From Candidula unifasciata (taxonomy: Eukaryota; Mollusca; Gastropoda; Stylommatophora; Geomitridae): a DNA stretch of 64,000 nucleotides. A program made the translations under genes and the position numbers. Shown piece by piece: positions 30,881 to 42,367 of this stretch (its first letter is position 1; the number at the start of each line of letters is the position of its first letter). The stretch lies in contig CAJHNH020002079.1 of the NCBI GenBank assembly GCA_905116865.2, positions 550,366-614,365 of the forward strand, in the 5' to 3' direction. The notes beneath the pieces are model-generated. The model made no database searches, was not told the DNA's origin, and saw nothing but the letters and a program-made list of their open reading frames with translations.

Positions 30881-31492
30881 AGGTGAGAGGATCGACAGGG
30901 TAAGGTGAGGGGATCGACAGGTTAAGGTGAGAGGATCGACAGGTAAAGGTGAGAGGATCGACAGGTAAAGGTGAGGGGATCGACAGGTTAAGGTGAGAGG
31001 ATCGACAGCTAAAGGTGAGAAAATCGACAGGTAAAGGTGAGAGGATCGACAGGTAAAGGTGAGAGGATCGACAGGTAGAGGTGAGAGGATCGACAGGTTA
31101 AGGTAAGAGGATCGACAGGTAAAGGTGAGAAAATCGACAGGTAAAGGTGAGAGGATCGACAGGTAAAGGTGAGAGAATCCACAGGATGAGGTGAGAGGAT
31201 CGACAGGTAAAGGTGAGAAAATCGACAGGTAAAGGTGAGAGGATCGACAGGTAAAGGTGAGAGGATCGACAGGTAAAGGTGAGAGAATCGAAAGGTTAAG
31301 GTGAGAGGATCGACAGCTAAAGGTGAGAAAATCGACAGGTAAAGGTGAGAAAATCGACAGGTAAATGTGAGTGGATCGACAGGTAAAGGTGAGAGGATCG
31401 ACAGGTTGAGGTGAGAGGATCGACAGGTAAAGGTGAGAGGACCGACAGGTAAAGGTGAGAGGATCGACAGGTTGAGGTGAGAGGATCGACTT
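30878..31492 (+). repeat. 22-bp minisatellite, about 28 copies
   Basis: Unit GGTGAGAGGATCGACAGGTA plus AA, with GAGAAAATCG and GTTAAGG variants. Because 22 is not divisible by 3, several frames stay open as STCRSSHLYLSILSPLPVD-like repeats. They are not genes. Confidence 0.95.
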
Positions 31493-31621
31493 CATTGCAC
31501 CGGGTTTTATCCCATATTTCTGTCTCTCTCAGCAGAAAAGCTCGCACATAGCACGACCTCCGTAGCTCTGGTGACGATCCCAGGGGATCTCCATGAAAAT
31601 CGCACTCATGAGCGATCATTT

Positions 31622-31990
31622 AATTCAGGTAAATCAGGTAACGACAGTTCCAGCTTCATGGCGAACGGATCACCCCTTAGTTTGGCCCGTTTTCTGTGCC
31701 AGCAGAAATCACACACAATGTCCATCGCAGTACTTTGTGAAAAAAGGGGGGGGGGGGATGAAACAGTCTTAGAACGTCTAATGGCATAAGGACGCTTTAA
31801 ATGCATGAAGCAGCCGTCAGAAGTGCCACCACCAACAGTCCGACAATAGAAGTTGTCGCCGATCTGTTACAACCTACCCAATGATGTTCTGGAAATGATA
31901 TGATAGAAAGGCGACAATTAAGGAAACTAACCATCCAAGCTTCTAAACTAGATTAACCGCATCACATTTCAGCAGCAGCTTACTTGCGAG
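31622..31990. other. Partial family F repeat, then no gene
   Basis: AGCTTCATGGCGAACGGATC at about 31,657 belongs to family F (see 4,083 and 42,868). A G run lies at 31,747-31,757. The rest holds no recognised feature. Confidence 0.4.
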
Positions 31991-32012
31991 CTACAGAACC
32001 ATCATAAACATT

Positions 32013-32121
32013 TCTTCTTCTTCTTCTTCTTCTTCTTCTTCTTCTTCTTCTTCTTCTTCGTTTTCTTTTTCTTCTTCTTCTTCTTCTTCTTCTTCTTCTT
32101 CTTCTTCTTCTTCTTCTTCTT

Positions 32122-32152
<31 letters not shown>

Positions 32153-32172
32153 TTATTATTATTATTATTATT
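32013..32172 (+). repeat. (CTT)n-(ATT)n array
   Basis: About 46 CTT units with one CGTTTTCTTTTTCTT break at 32,060, then TATTATTATT. The 64-codon poly-K frame is an artefact. Confidence 0.95.
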
Positions 32173-32259
32173 TCTCCTTACAAAGGTGGCTGGCATATCG
32201 TGTGTTTTAAAGTCAGTCTGTTATATCTGTTATTTAGTTTCAATACATTAAATTTCAGC

Positions 32260-32375
32260 AAATCCATCATTAGTCGCCTTTTACGACATGTTTTTGTGAA
32301 AAGGAGGGGGTAAAGAGGCTCTGGGTCTTCCCCCACCCCACAACCATAAAATGAGGCCTCGGAACAAACATGGGG
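32260..32375 (-). mobile_element. Divergent partial S1 copy
   Basis: AGTCGCCTTTTACGACATG, a degenerate GAGGGGGTAAAGAG block and CCTCGGAACAAACATGGGG follow the far half of S1 on the plus strand. Confidence 0.45.
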
Positions 32376-32454
32376 AAATATATTCAATGTACATACTTGG
32401 AAATTTTCTTGAAAATTTTTTAATAATTAGTTCCTTTTCTGTAAAATATATATG

Positions 32455-32660
32455 TAAATATGTATGACGCTGGTGACGCAGCAGACAGAATTTTTTCCTG
32501 CTGGACCTTTGGTCGTGAGTTCGAATCTCCAACAAAACTTATTTTATTGACTTTTCTCCCATGTCGACCCAGTATAACAAAAGTACTAGGAAATAATCCT
32601 GGACGTAAAGGCAATGAGCGTACAATTAGCCCTGCGCCATTTTCTTATGTACATATTTAG
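32455..32660 (+). mobile_element. tRNA-like SINE (S7)
   Basis: GACGCTGGTGACGCAGCAGA as head and box B GAGTTCGAATCTCC (32,516-32,529) are spaced as in a tRNA. The body is about 130 bases and ends TTATGTACATATTTAG. Only one copy was recognised here, so the SINE call rests on the promoter-like boxes. Confidence 0.45.
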
Positions 32661-32999
32661 CTTTAAAAGTTCTAGCCGGTGTATCCAAAATAAATGTTTC
32701 TACGCGGCAAAACCTGCCAAGATGACCAAGATTTCGGTAAGCAATTTAAAGAGATATTAAAATTTGTTCCGCTGTCGATTATTTGCTGATGACAATTTTA
32801 AATTGTCCATTTTGACGTAGCTTTCCGGTCACTAGACAGAGAGATTCGTGGATAAATGATTTCGCCGTTTACTTGACAGTTCCAAGATAGATTGAACATC
32901 CTATCTTTTCGTTTTAAGGACATTCTGTCTAACTGTCCCATTGACAGGGGTTGCAATCGGAAATGAGAAGCGCCGGGCCGAGTGGTGAGAAAAGGGGCA

Positions 33000-33290
33000 A
33001 GCATACGTGAGACCCTGGTCCACTCCTCGTTCAGGTCCTGCTGGCTTGAGAATCAGCTGCACACATGTCGTGGTTGTAGCGGACTCACAGAGCATGTTGA
33101 GAAAGGCAGAGACAGGTAGGCTTCGTGTAGAGAGGCAAACATCACTTCAGAGGTCCCAGGAAGTTAGAGGCATTTGCATATTTTCTCCAGGGTAAGCGGG
33201 TGTGTTGGGAAATGAACAGGTAATAAGACTGGCTGGTTCAGTACCACTTGGTGCTGACCGGTTTCCCTTCAGTAATATAATCTCAGGAAG
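33000..33290 (+). pseudogene. RNase H-type LINE fragment
   Basis: HVVVVADSQSMLRKAETGRL and GICIFSPG, then after a TAA in place of the histidine codon AGVLGNEQVIRLAGSVPLGA. This corresponds to the second half of RNase H (SDSxxML.. PGHAGVxGNExADxLA). The H-to-stop change inactivates it. Confidence 0.65.
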
Positions 33291-33293
33291 GTA

Positions 33294-33430
33294 TGTGTGG
33301 CTAAGGCGTTATGAACTCGTTTCGTAATTCTGTGGTGTCAGGTTCAATCCCAGCTGCAGAGAATTTGGCAGCAGACCGCCTTGCTGTGCTTCCAACGGTG
33401 GTATCGAGGGTCGATCGTTTAGAGAGCAAT
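33294..33430 (+). mobile_element. S3 SINE head, plus
   Basis: TGTGGCTAAGGCGTTATGAA with box B GGTTCAATCCCAGCTGC (33,343-33,359), as in the S3 copies at 29.4 kb (minus) and 46.4 kb (plus). The 3' part is replaced by the LINE piece at 33,435. Confidence 0.5.
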
Positions 33431-33434
33431 GGCA

Positions 33435-33805
33435 AATTTGTCTTTTTCTTCTACCTTCTATTTCCCCAAATGGAGTACAGGCTCTAAACCAACTCACACC
33501 AAGTCGCTCTATCCTTCGTTATTGCATGCAGCTCTCTTCATGTCCTCGCCCTCTGTTTAACTAAATTCGCGTATTCCCGTCTCCTTGTGTGTGTGTGTTT
33601 TAATTTTTGGTCTGCATTTCTTTCTATGGCCATGTGGGTTCCAGTGCAAAGACATTCGAGTTATATTGTTACTCAGGTTTTGTCAACGTGTGTCCTATCC
33701 AACTCCAGCGTCTTTTCCTCACCTCTTATTCCACTGGAACTTGTTAAGTTCTCTCTCGAAGCTCAACATTGTTCTTTCTACCATACCATACAATTTCCTC
33801 TGTTC
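33435..33805 (-). pseudogene. LINE-like 3' region
   Basis: The reverse complement reads GTGAGTTGGTTTAGAGCCTG, TACTCCATTTGGGG, then AGAAGGTAGAAGAAAAAGAC, matching the family end at 54,617-54,680 and 2,810-2,870. The upstream part has no open frame. Confidence 0.4.
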
Positions 33806-33809
33806 ATCG

Positions 33810-34055
33810 CAGTCCGGATCGGAAAATCTTGGTTTACCTCGTGACAGTACCGGACCTCTTTTTTTTTTTTCTCTTAATAATGACATCGGCTCATGGGTCG
33901 ACCCAGTCTCGAATGAGTACCAAGTGGAGTCCTGGGAAGTAAAAGCGGTGGACGTGATGTTGACCACATCCGTCACCGAGTACCGACGGGTCTATAAAAT
34001 ATAGGTCTAGCCCTATGCGCCCAGTATCCCTGAAGACGTAGAAAAGAGACCTTTA
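33810..34055 (+). mobile_element. S2 SINE, plus
   Basis: Degenerate head (AGTCCGGATCGGAAAATC), then GGGTCGACCCAGTCTCG, GACGTGATGTTGACCACATC and AAAATATAGGTCTAGCCC to GACGTAGAAAAGAGACC. Confidence 0.7.
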
Positions 34056-34087
34056 CTACACTTTTTCTCGGAGGTATTCGTTAATAC

Positions 34088-34508
34088 TAGAGCTGTACCG
34101 AACATTCGCTTCGTATTCACTTCAGGGCCAAATAGTGGACCTAATAACTATTCGGTATTCGGCCGAATAGCTGCGGTCCGGCCGAATACGAATAGTGGTT
34201 ACGTTACACCCGCTTCTGCATACACAGCGGCTGCTGCAGACACTGTGAATTACTTATTATAATACTTAGAATACTACCATTCCTAGTTATTAGTTACCAC
34301 AGACTGACTGAAGGATGCAAAACATAATATGTTTTTAAATGTTTACTATTCTGTAGTACATTTTGTGATGTAAAAGTTCAGCGTACATTTGACATTATGA
34401 ATGTTTTTTTTTTTTTTACTTTTTTATTTATATAATACACTATAAACTATTCGTATTCGGGTTCTTATTCGGGCGAATAGTGATAATCACCTATTCGGTA
34501 CAGCTCTA
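34088..34508. mobile_element. hAT element copy 2, 421 bp
   Basis: Ends TAGAGCTGTACCGAA and TTCGGTACAGCTCTA, flanked by GTTAATAC (34,080-34,087) and GTTAATAA (34,509-34,516). The first 170 bases match 11,265-11,430 closely, and the middle matches 11,600-11,780. It lacks the LINE present in the 11.3-kb copy. Confidence 0.85.
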
Positions 34509-34549
34509 GTTAATAATGAATGTAAAATTACTTAGTGAAATCAATCAAT

Positions 34550-34850
34550 CAATTCTCATCGCGCCCAGAGGCACATAAGGCAGAGACAAACTGTCGCCAA
34601 TCAGTTCGATCCTGACCCATCCTCTCTTTCTTCAGTTTTGTCCTTCACGTAGCCTTGAGTTCAGCCTCAAAGGTTCGCCACTAAGTGCCTCTGGGCTTGC
34701 CTCTTCCTCGCTGTCCTCGTGGTGTCCATTATTTCGTTTGTCTTGACCATCTCTCTTTCTTCATTCTGAGGACGTGTCCAGCCCGCCTCCATCTTCGTTC
34801 TTGATTTCTAAATTTACATCTTCTAAGTCTGTCTTAGTGAAATAACCAAC
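34550..34850 (-). pseudogene. LINE C-terminal fragment
   Basis: On the minus strand AAGATGGAGGCGGGCTGGAC with ACGTCCTCAGAATGAAG gives KMEAGWTRPQNEERDGQD, and AGGCCCAGAGGCACTTAG follows. This fits the GHxxRM/WTRP type end of a LINE protein. No intact frame. Confidence 0.45.
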
Positions 34851-34869
34851 AACTGAAAAATGATTTAGG

Positions 34870-35030
34870 TTGATTCAAGAGACACGAGACGATTAAGAAG
34901 ATGGAGGGAGTCACTGATATCTTGATACTCCATAACGTCCAGCATAGCCGGCGACCAAGCCTGCCCTAGCTCGGATACCGAACATCTGTTAACCTGAGAC
35001 TACTAGCAGCACAAAGCAAAGTAAAAAGTA
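34870..35030 (+). pseudogene. LINE 3' end, same family as 28.2 and 49.7 kb
   Basis: AAGATGGAGGGAGTCACTGA, TCATAACGTC-like and ATAACGTCCAGCATAGCCGG then GACTACTAGCAGCACAAAGC follow the 28,205-28,367 copy, more diverged and without the GAA tail. Abuts the S2 tail at 35,034. Confidence 0.6.
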
Positions 35031-35033
35031 AAG

Positions 35034-35310
35034 ATCCCTTTTCACGCCTTAGAAGCGCGTTGGGCATATGGAAAGCTCATCCCATATTTTTACAGACCAA
35101 ACGGCACTAGGTGGGTTAGCATTCTGTGGGACTAACTTGGTCAGCATTACGCCAGCTGTCTTTTCTTTATCAGGACAGCCATCCTGGTACCTATTTTAGG
35201 CTGGGTCGACCTGCGACGCTCCATACCACGATAAAAATCCATGCAGCCAGCAGTGGGTTTCAAACCCAGTGCGTTGGAATTACGAGTCGGACCCACAACG
35301 CCTAAGGGAC
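35034..35310 (-). mobile_element. S2 SINE, minus
   Basis: TTTTCACGCCTTAGAAGCGC, GTTGGGCATATGG, GTCAGCATTACGCCAGCTGT, GGCTGGGTCGACCTG and a decayed head to about 35,310. Confidence 0.65.
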
Positions 35311-35550
35311 GGACGCCGCTACAAAGCAGAGTACCGACAACATCAAGAAAGATTCTGCAACATCCTATAAACGCGGCCTATCAGACTAAGGATCCTCCAG
35401 TGACCATATGGATCACATCTGGGCTCTCCTGTCAAATCCGGACGAAGAATAAAAAGCCTTGGACGACTTAGTCAGAGTTTTCTCCCTTGGCCGCACTGCA
35501 AACAGTGATCGGAAAAGCCAACGAAACAAAGAAGACAGTCACGTCGACAT

Positions 35551-35665
35551 CAGGGCTGCCAATGCTTGGTTGTTTCCCCCAGATCTGGGTTTTTTTTCGA
35601 CGCCGCAGGACAATTCTGGGTTTTTTTTTGGGTGTGTTTTGTTTGTTGGTTTTTGCCGAGGTTGA
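35551..35665 (+). mobile_element. Left end of the CAGGGCTGCCA MITE
   Basis: CAGGGCTGCCAATG then CCCCCAGATCTGGG and T runs, as at 22,329. The right part ends GTTGAAAACCGCTG, which belongs to a different end type, so this is a fragment or a chimera. Confidence 0.45.
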
Positions 35666-35959
35666 AAACCGCTGGTGTGAAAGATACGCAGCTAACTTAT
35701 TAATATTATCTCCTGCCAAATACACTTGCCCACAAACCCCTCACAGGTCACCGCCCACTCTAGACCCTGAATATCTGATAACCTGAAAGTTTTTATCTCA
35801 CTTCCTGTCACAGACACACAATGGCAATGTCACGTCGGTGTCAGCTCTGACAGATTAGATGTCTGTCTATCTGAGGATTTTCCTGCGTGTTTATTCGTCA
35901 CTCTTTGTGTGTGTCTAAGTATCTTGTACGTCTGTAGGCTTGTTTAGTTGTCATTTTCA

Positions 35960-36632
<673 letters not shown>

Positions 36633-36868
36633 GTCTTATCAATCTATGTATCCATCCATCCGTCCGTCCGTCTGTCCATTCATTTATGTTACGCAGCAAT
36701 ACATAAGCAAAAAACCAAAATAAAAACCCAAAAATGATAAAAAGTAGAAATTGTATAGTTACGAAACGAAACATTTACCCACATTTATATAAGGATATAT
36801 ATATTTTTTAAATCCAGATCCCAAAAACTTAAACCAAGGCGTCATTTAATAAAAAAAAAACATTTGGA

Positions 36869-37210
36869 TGGGGGGGGGGGGGTGAGGTGGGGGGGGGGGG
36901 GGGGGACCAGTATTGGTAGCCCTGCTGCAGAGAGTGACTGAGCTACTTGGGATTCAATAAAGTCGATCCTCTGACCTTTAACTTTTAACCTTTAGCATCC
37001 GCACAAAATAATGTCGCTACAACAGTGTCACAAAGAAAACAATTTGGCAGACCAAATACTGAAAACGAAACAGCTGTTAGAGCAGTCTGTTGTGGTTATT
37101 AACCTTTAGAATCAGTCAAATTAGAGATACAATGAGTTGTTTCAAACAGATGTTATGGCGATGATGATGATGATGATGATGGAGGTGGTGGTGGTAGTAG
37201 TAGCAATGGT
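36869..37210. repeat. Poly-G runs and GAT/GGT/GTA triplets
   Basis: G runs at 36,869-36,905 with a GTGAGGTG break, unassigned sequence, then GATGATGATG..GGTGGTGG..GTAGTAG at 37,150-37,203. Confidence 0.8.
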
Positions 37211-37222
37211 ACTTTTATTTTA

Positions 37223-37374
37223 GTTCACCCCATCACTGAGAATCCGAAAGTTCCCAGGGAATGTCCAATATTATAGGGGTGTGACGGTGAGCATCGACTT
37301 ACTCTAACCTTACTCCCTTCCCCCAAATACTGGCCTTTCCCGGGAACTCTCGGATTACCCGAGATGGGGTGAAC
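37223..37374. mobile_element. 152-bp MITE with TA flanks
   Basis: GTTCACCCCATC (37,223) and GATGGGGTGAAC (to 37,374) differ only by the AC/TC after the 11-base perfect GTTCACCCCAT core. Pairing extends imperfectly for about 45 bases (AATCCGAAAGTTCCCAGG against its partner). TA lies on both sides (37,221-37,222; 37,375-37,376), as for Tc1/mariner-like elements, although TTA/TAA also fits Harbinger-type sites. Related pieces at 18.6 and 23.8 kb. Confidence 0.7.
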
Positions 37375-37424
37375 TAAGAAAAACAACTGCAGGAAAGAAC
37401 ATCACGGGCTCATAATATTTTATA

Positions 37425-37426
<2 letters not shown>

Positions 37427-37470
<44 letters not shown>

Positions 37471-37610
37471 CAACATTTAGAACTGCAAAATGTATACAGA
37501 AATACTTGAGAAATTTAATATACGTAGGCCCTGAAAACTCTTATAAACCTGCTTTGGGGGGGGGGGGCGCCTACAACCCACCCCCCCCCCCCCCCCCCCC
37601 CCCCCCCCAC
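37427..37610. repeat. (TAA)n tract and G/C homopolymers
   Basis: TAATAATAA at 37,428-37,468. G run of about 12 at 37,555 and a C run of about 37 near 37,580-37,608. Such long homopolymers are also likely places for assembly error. Confidence 0.85.
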
Positions 37611-38164
37611 AGTTCCCTCTCTTCTATTGTCCCAACATAAAGTTGCACAGCCTTGGAAAGTAGGAACAATAAATTATAAATTGCCAATTTGAAGCCGGAA
37701 GAACATAAAAGCATCAAGGTCAATTGAAAAGTTAGGTCTGGGCTGTTTGTGACCTCACATCCGTTAGTGGATTTTCACAACGGACATTTGAAATGGGAAC
37801 TGCTAGCGGGACAGCAATGACGCAAACAACCTAGTGTCATGTCAAAAATGGGCTTTCAGTGTCAGAGTTACCCAGCCGGGAAATTACCGCCTGGAGATTT
37901 GTGTCTGCTGGTTACAACTGATTCCGCGGCGTTATCAGGCAAAAATTACACGTCTGCCTCGTCTGTGCTTATGGCCTTCTGTAGATCACCCTGTGGCATT
38001 TGATAGATGTTGTGAACTGTGAAAACATCGTGGGAAAGGCCTGTCAATGACAGTGTCTCCTGGGCACTCGCAGAAATACGAGAGAGAATGTTTTTGCTAT
38101 ACGAATAGTTTGCAATGTGGCGAGTCAATCCATTGTCTACATTCTTTTCGCCTGTCCAGACTCC

Positions 38165-38450
38165 TCCTCCTCCTCCTTCTTCTTCTTCTTCTTCTTCTTC
38201 TTCTTCTTCTTTCTAGTCAAATTCTTATTGTTATTCTACTCCTCGTCCTCACTTCCTCCCTCCCATTTCACTGGCTCCAAACTGCGTAAAGTTCTAGTTA
38301 TTTGTCCACGTCTAGACATTGACCCTGTTTCCGGAAATGAGTTTTTTGTGTAGATCCGTTTTATATAACGGGCTTTTGTATGTGCAGACTGTTGGTTTCT
38401 CGCTTTTATGGCAAAAGCACTCCAATTTAAAAGAAAACTTCGATTCTACT
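38165..38450 (-). mobile_element. Divergent S1 copy with CTT edge
   Basis: (CTC)(CTT)n 38,161-38,212, then AAGTTCTAGTTATTTGTCCA, GTGTAGATCCGTTTTATA and GCAGACTGTTGGTTTCTCGC in S1 order on the plus strand. The far half is lost. Confidence 0.5.
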
Positions 38451-38635
38451 TGCGCCGACCAAGCCAAGTGTCAAGAACCTGGATCTAGGACATCTCATAA
38501 AGAGATGTCGACAGGTCTTGTCTAGAGTGGTCCCTGGCCCGGTGCACTACTATATGAGCCACCGAACTTTATTTTCAAAGGGTCACAAATTGGGCAGGCA
38601 GGCCCGTCCTACATTCTTTACTTTCACACTCGCGG

Positions 38636-38794
38636 ACACACACACGCTCGCGCATACACAAACACACATTCATACATACATACACACACAAATACACACA
38701 TACATACACACACACACAAATACACACATACATACATACACACACACACACACACCCACCCACACACACATACATACATACATACATACATACA

Positions 38795-38826
<32 letters not shown>

Positions 38827-38829
38827 CAT

Positions 38830-38866
<37 letters not shown>

Positions 38867-39503
38867 TACATACATACATACATACATACATACATACATA
38901 CATACATACATACATACATACATACATACATACATACATACATACATGCATGCATGCATGCATGCATGCATGCATACATATGCATGCATGCATACATACA
39001 TACATACATACATACATACATACATACATACATACATACATACATACATACATACATACATACATACATACATACATACATACATACATACATACATACA
39101 TACATACATACATACATACATACATACATACATACATACATACATACATACATACATACATACATACATACATACATACATACATACATACATACATACA
39201 TACATACATACATACATACATACATACATACATACATACATACATACATACATACATACATACATACATACATACATACATACATACATACATACATACA
39301 TACTATACATACATACATACATACATACATACATACATACATACATACATACATACATACATACATACATACATACATACATACATACATACATACATAC
39401 ATACATACATACATACATACATACATACATACATACATACATACATACATACATACATACATACATACATACATACATACATACATGCACGCATACACAC
39501 ATA

Positions 39504-39537
<34 letters not shown>

Positions 39538-39850
39538 GGCAGACAGAAATACATACATAGTACACTTTTACGCACAAACACACGCGGATATACACACACG
39601 CGGACAAACACACCACACACGGGCGCAAACTTACAAACACATACACACTCAAGGACACACACTCAGTCACACATAAACTTACACACATACACAGCCACAC
39701 ACACAGACACACACATGTCCCCACACACTTACGCAGTCACAGACACACAGACACACACACTCATGCAGCCACAGACACACACACTCACGCAGCCACAGAC
39801 ACACACACACACACACACTCATGCAGCCACAGAGACACACACACACGCAG
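38636..39850. repeat. (CATA)n / (AC)n array, about 1.2 kb
   Basis: CACA and CATACATA alternate to 38,865. Nearly pure CATA runs 38,866-39,485, with a CATG block at 38,946-38,990 and one ACTATA break at 39,301. Then CA-rich repeats with CGCAGCCACAGACACACAC units run to 39,860. All HTYI/YVCM frames are artefacts. Confidence 0.97.
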
Positions 39851-39924
39851 CCACAGACACAGACACACCGACGTGGGTCAGCAGCTCTGCATCCCGATCC
39901 AGCATATCATTATCAGGATCTCCA

Positions 39925-40025
39925 TGTCGGTTCTGGGGACCCATTAGGGCTGGCAGGAAGAGGGGTGGGGGACCTACTGTTCCTCGACAAGCATGCCGTC
40001 AAGGGCTATTGATTAAGGGACTGCT
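39925..40025 (-). mobile_element. Divergent S1 fragment (sense on plus)
   Basis: CGGTTCTGGGGACCCATTAG, GGGGACCTACTG, CAAGCATGCCGTCAAGGGCT and GATTAAGGGACTG follow the S1 start as written at 8.1 kb. Confidence 0.45.
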
Positions 40026-40125
40026 GGTACCGGATATGTCGGACTAAAGGGCGGAGAAATCGCAGGCTAGCTGTAGACCTCAGCACAACCTGTCAACCAC
40101 CCTGTTAACGAAGAAGAACAAGGGA

Positions 40126-40370
40126 AAGATGATGCTGCTGATGATGATGATGATGGAGGAGGAGGAGGAGGAGGAGGAGGAGGAGGAGAAGAAGAAGAAG
40201 AAGAAGAAGAAGAAGAAGAAGAAGAAGAAGAAGAAGAAGAAGAAGAAGAAGAAGAAGAAGAAGAAGAAGAAGAAGAAGAAGAAGAAGAAGAAGAAGAAAA
40301 GAAATGCGTGTGCGTGCGTGCATTTATGTGTGTGTTGCAATTTTAAAGAGATGAACAGCAATCGCAAACT

Positions 40371-40440
<70 letters not shown>
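40126..40440 (+). repeat. (GAT)(GGA)(GAA)n array and (AC)n tract
   Basis: GATGATGCTGCTGATGATG, eleven GGA, about 34 GAA to 40,299, a short unique stretch, then about 32 CA units at 40,375-40,438. Confidence 0.95.
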
Positions 40441-40441
<1 letters not shown>

Positions 40442-40544
40442 AATAACGTATCGAAAATGTCTTAAAACAAATTGAAGTACAGAGTTAACTTCAAGAATTA
40501 ATTTCTTTCAAGATATCTTGGCTCTGATTTTCCAGTATCTTTTT

Positions 40545-40770
40545 ATTCTTATAGTCCACGCTAGGTGGTATTTGTAATCATGTATATCTATAACCCTGTG
40601 TCTCGTGCAATTTCAATCAGTAATAACACAGATGAACGTCCATGACAGGATGTCAAACTGTCCAAACATCGTCTCTGCCTGTCTTCCTCTGCCTCTATTT
40701 CCCTCCAGTTTTCCCACCGTGACGATGTACTCCAGTTTTCTCCTTCTCATGAAATGACAACTGGTATCAT
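40545..40770 (-). pseudogene. LINE fragment related to 20.4 kb
   Basis: Shares TGTCTCGTGCAATTTCAATC, GACAGGATGTCAAACTGTCC and CGATGTACTCCAGTTTTCTC with 20,430-20,600. No open frame is kept. Confidence 0.5.
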
Positions 40771-41164
40771 GAGCAGAAAATCTACATTATTTTGGGAGCA
40801 TTTTTAAGAACGGAGAAACTGGAATAAGTTGTAGCAACAGGAAGAAAGAGAGAGCAGGGATGCGACCAAGAAAGTGGATGTTAGACTTTTGGCATTATGG
40901 CCTTTTCGAATATTTACTGAGAAATTATTGCTTGTATAAGAGACAGACTCAGTAACTATGGAAATACGATATAAAGTCCATCTATTAAATTAATGAGCCT
41001 GATTTTCATTATGACCAAGACGAGAACATATTTCACGAGGAATTAAAAAACCTAATGGTATCCAAACTGGCACCATTCATTTATGATTTGGCCAAACAGC
41101 AATATCACCTGGCCAGCAGACGACAAATAACCCGCCTTTTCTTCAACCGATGAGAGTTGATTTG

Positions 41165-42075
41165 TTATGTTATGTTATGTTATTGAATCACAATCGACGT
41201 CTTTGCACACTGGGCATCCCCATGCGTGCTTAGTTCTCCGATGCATCAGCCACTTCAAAGTACCTCTACTTATTGTTCACATGAGGAATTGGTTAAAGTA
41301 TCTCCTGTCTTAACCTCTAAGACGGCATAGTCGTGCTTCACCAAGCTTAACTTCTCGGTCACGAAGTCGTGTCAGCGTCAGAGATTCGCCATTATCTCCC
41401 AACCTAATCCGTAGGGCGTTGATGATATCAGCTCTGGTCATGCTTTTTCCCATTTGCATTGGTATATTACTTGCCAGCTGGTCAGCTCTTTCGTTAACAT
41501 TTACTCCTGCGTGCCCAGGTGTGTAGATCCAGATGATGGAGGTTAACCGCGACTTCCAAATGCTTTCTAACCATTCGGAGCGGAGACTACATGTAGCGAT
41601 TTTCTGAAGCATGTTTATAGAGTCGGAAACAATTACCACATGTGTGGTCGCTTGCTCTGCTACCCATGCGAGTGCTATGATAGCAGCAGCTTTCTCCACG
41701 GTCATGCTTGACGCAGTCGTCTGATAAGTGACGCTATCCTCTTTTATTGTTTTTCCCATCCCTTGTACTATGTATGCCCATGCTGATTTTGGCCTGCGTT
41801 TCACTGACCCATCTGTGTAAATGACGACGTCTTCTGGGCGTGAGTGCTGATCAGTCAGTGCTCTAATCTCGGCGTCTACGGTATCAGGTATCTGATTCCT
41901 GCAGTGCCTCCCCAGTGTTATGACAACCTTAGACAAGTCATGCAGGTCTACTGGTGTATCCGTCCATTCTTTTCCGTGACTGATTTCTTCTTTTGTATGC
42001 AAGGTGGAGCATGCAGTGACCAGATTATGTTTCAAACTCGGTAATCGTGTAATTGAGACAGTTAAATTCATAGGA
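41165..42075 (-). CDS. RNase H domain of a non-LTR retrotransposon (partial polyprotein)
   Basis: A 253-codon frame from an ATG at 42,071 to a stop at 41,310, the longest non-repetitive frame in the window. The RNase H fold motifs are all present in order: VIYTDGSVKRRPKSAWAYIV (Asp 87), MTVEKAAAIIALAWV (Glu 126), VVIVSDSINMLQKI (Asp 150), IYTPGHAGVNVNERADQLAS (His 187, Asp 197). The four acidic catalytic positions and the histidine therefore look intact. RNase H removes RNA from the RNA-DNA hybrid during retrotransposition. It is followed by TRADIINALRIRLGDNGESL and a 3' region to 41,165 ending in repeated AACAT (ATAACATAACATAACATAAC). No RT is seen upstream, so the copy is 5'-truncated and the Met is probably not a natural start. 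Relatives at 8.4, 21.4, 26.1 and 33.0 kb are broken. Confidence 0.8.
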
Positions 42076-42269
42076 CAAGTTTATGGGGATCTATAGATGG
42101 TCAGATTGTGACCCATACATATAAATATGTGTTTGTGTGTTTGTGTTTTCTATGGTGTGCACCCTTCTAGTGACAAACTGTAAGATTAGAAGTGTCGCAG
42201 TTGCTTTCCCACTTACACAAAGTAAATAAGCACACGGCACACGACATGTAGGCAGAGATTAAGAACATT

Positions 42270-42367
42270 TACTACTACTACTCCTACTCCTCCTCCTCCT
42301 CCTCCTCCTGCTGCTGCTGCTACTACTACTACTACTACTACTTCTTCTTCTTCTATTACTACTACTT
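42270..42367. repeat. CTC/CTG/ACT/CTT triplet array
   Basis: ACTACTACTACTCCTACTCC, CTCCTCCTC, CTGCTGCTG, ACTACTACT, CTTCTTCTT and ATTACTACTACTTC. It lies at the sense 3' end of the minus-strand LINE at 42,368. Confidence 0.9.

Noticed and set aside
30734..31495. 253-codon minus-strand frame with STCRSSHLYLSILSPLPVD repeats
   Set aside because: 22-bp minisatellite inside and after an S2 SINE. No secretion signal or known repeat protein.
37834..38022. Possible exon (62 codons, or an overlapping frame after TTTCAG)
   Set aside because: Two frames and both strands are about equally open. The acceptor tract is weak and no donor or homologous motif is seen.
38518..40047. 509-codon HTYI-rich frame and its minus-strand YVCM counterparts
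   Set aside because: CATA is four bases, so 12-base periodicity gives endless open frames. The few non-repetitive residues at the end lie in a diverged S1 copy.
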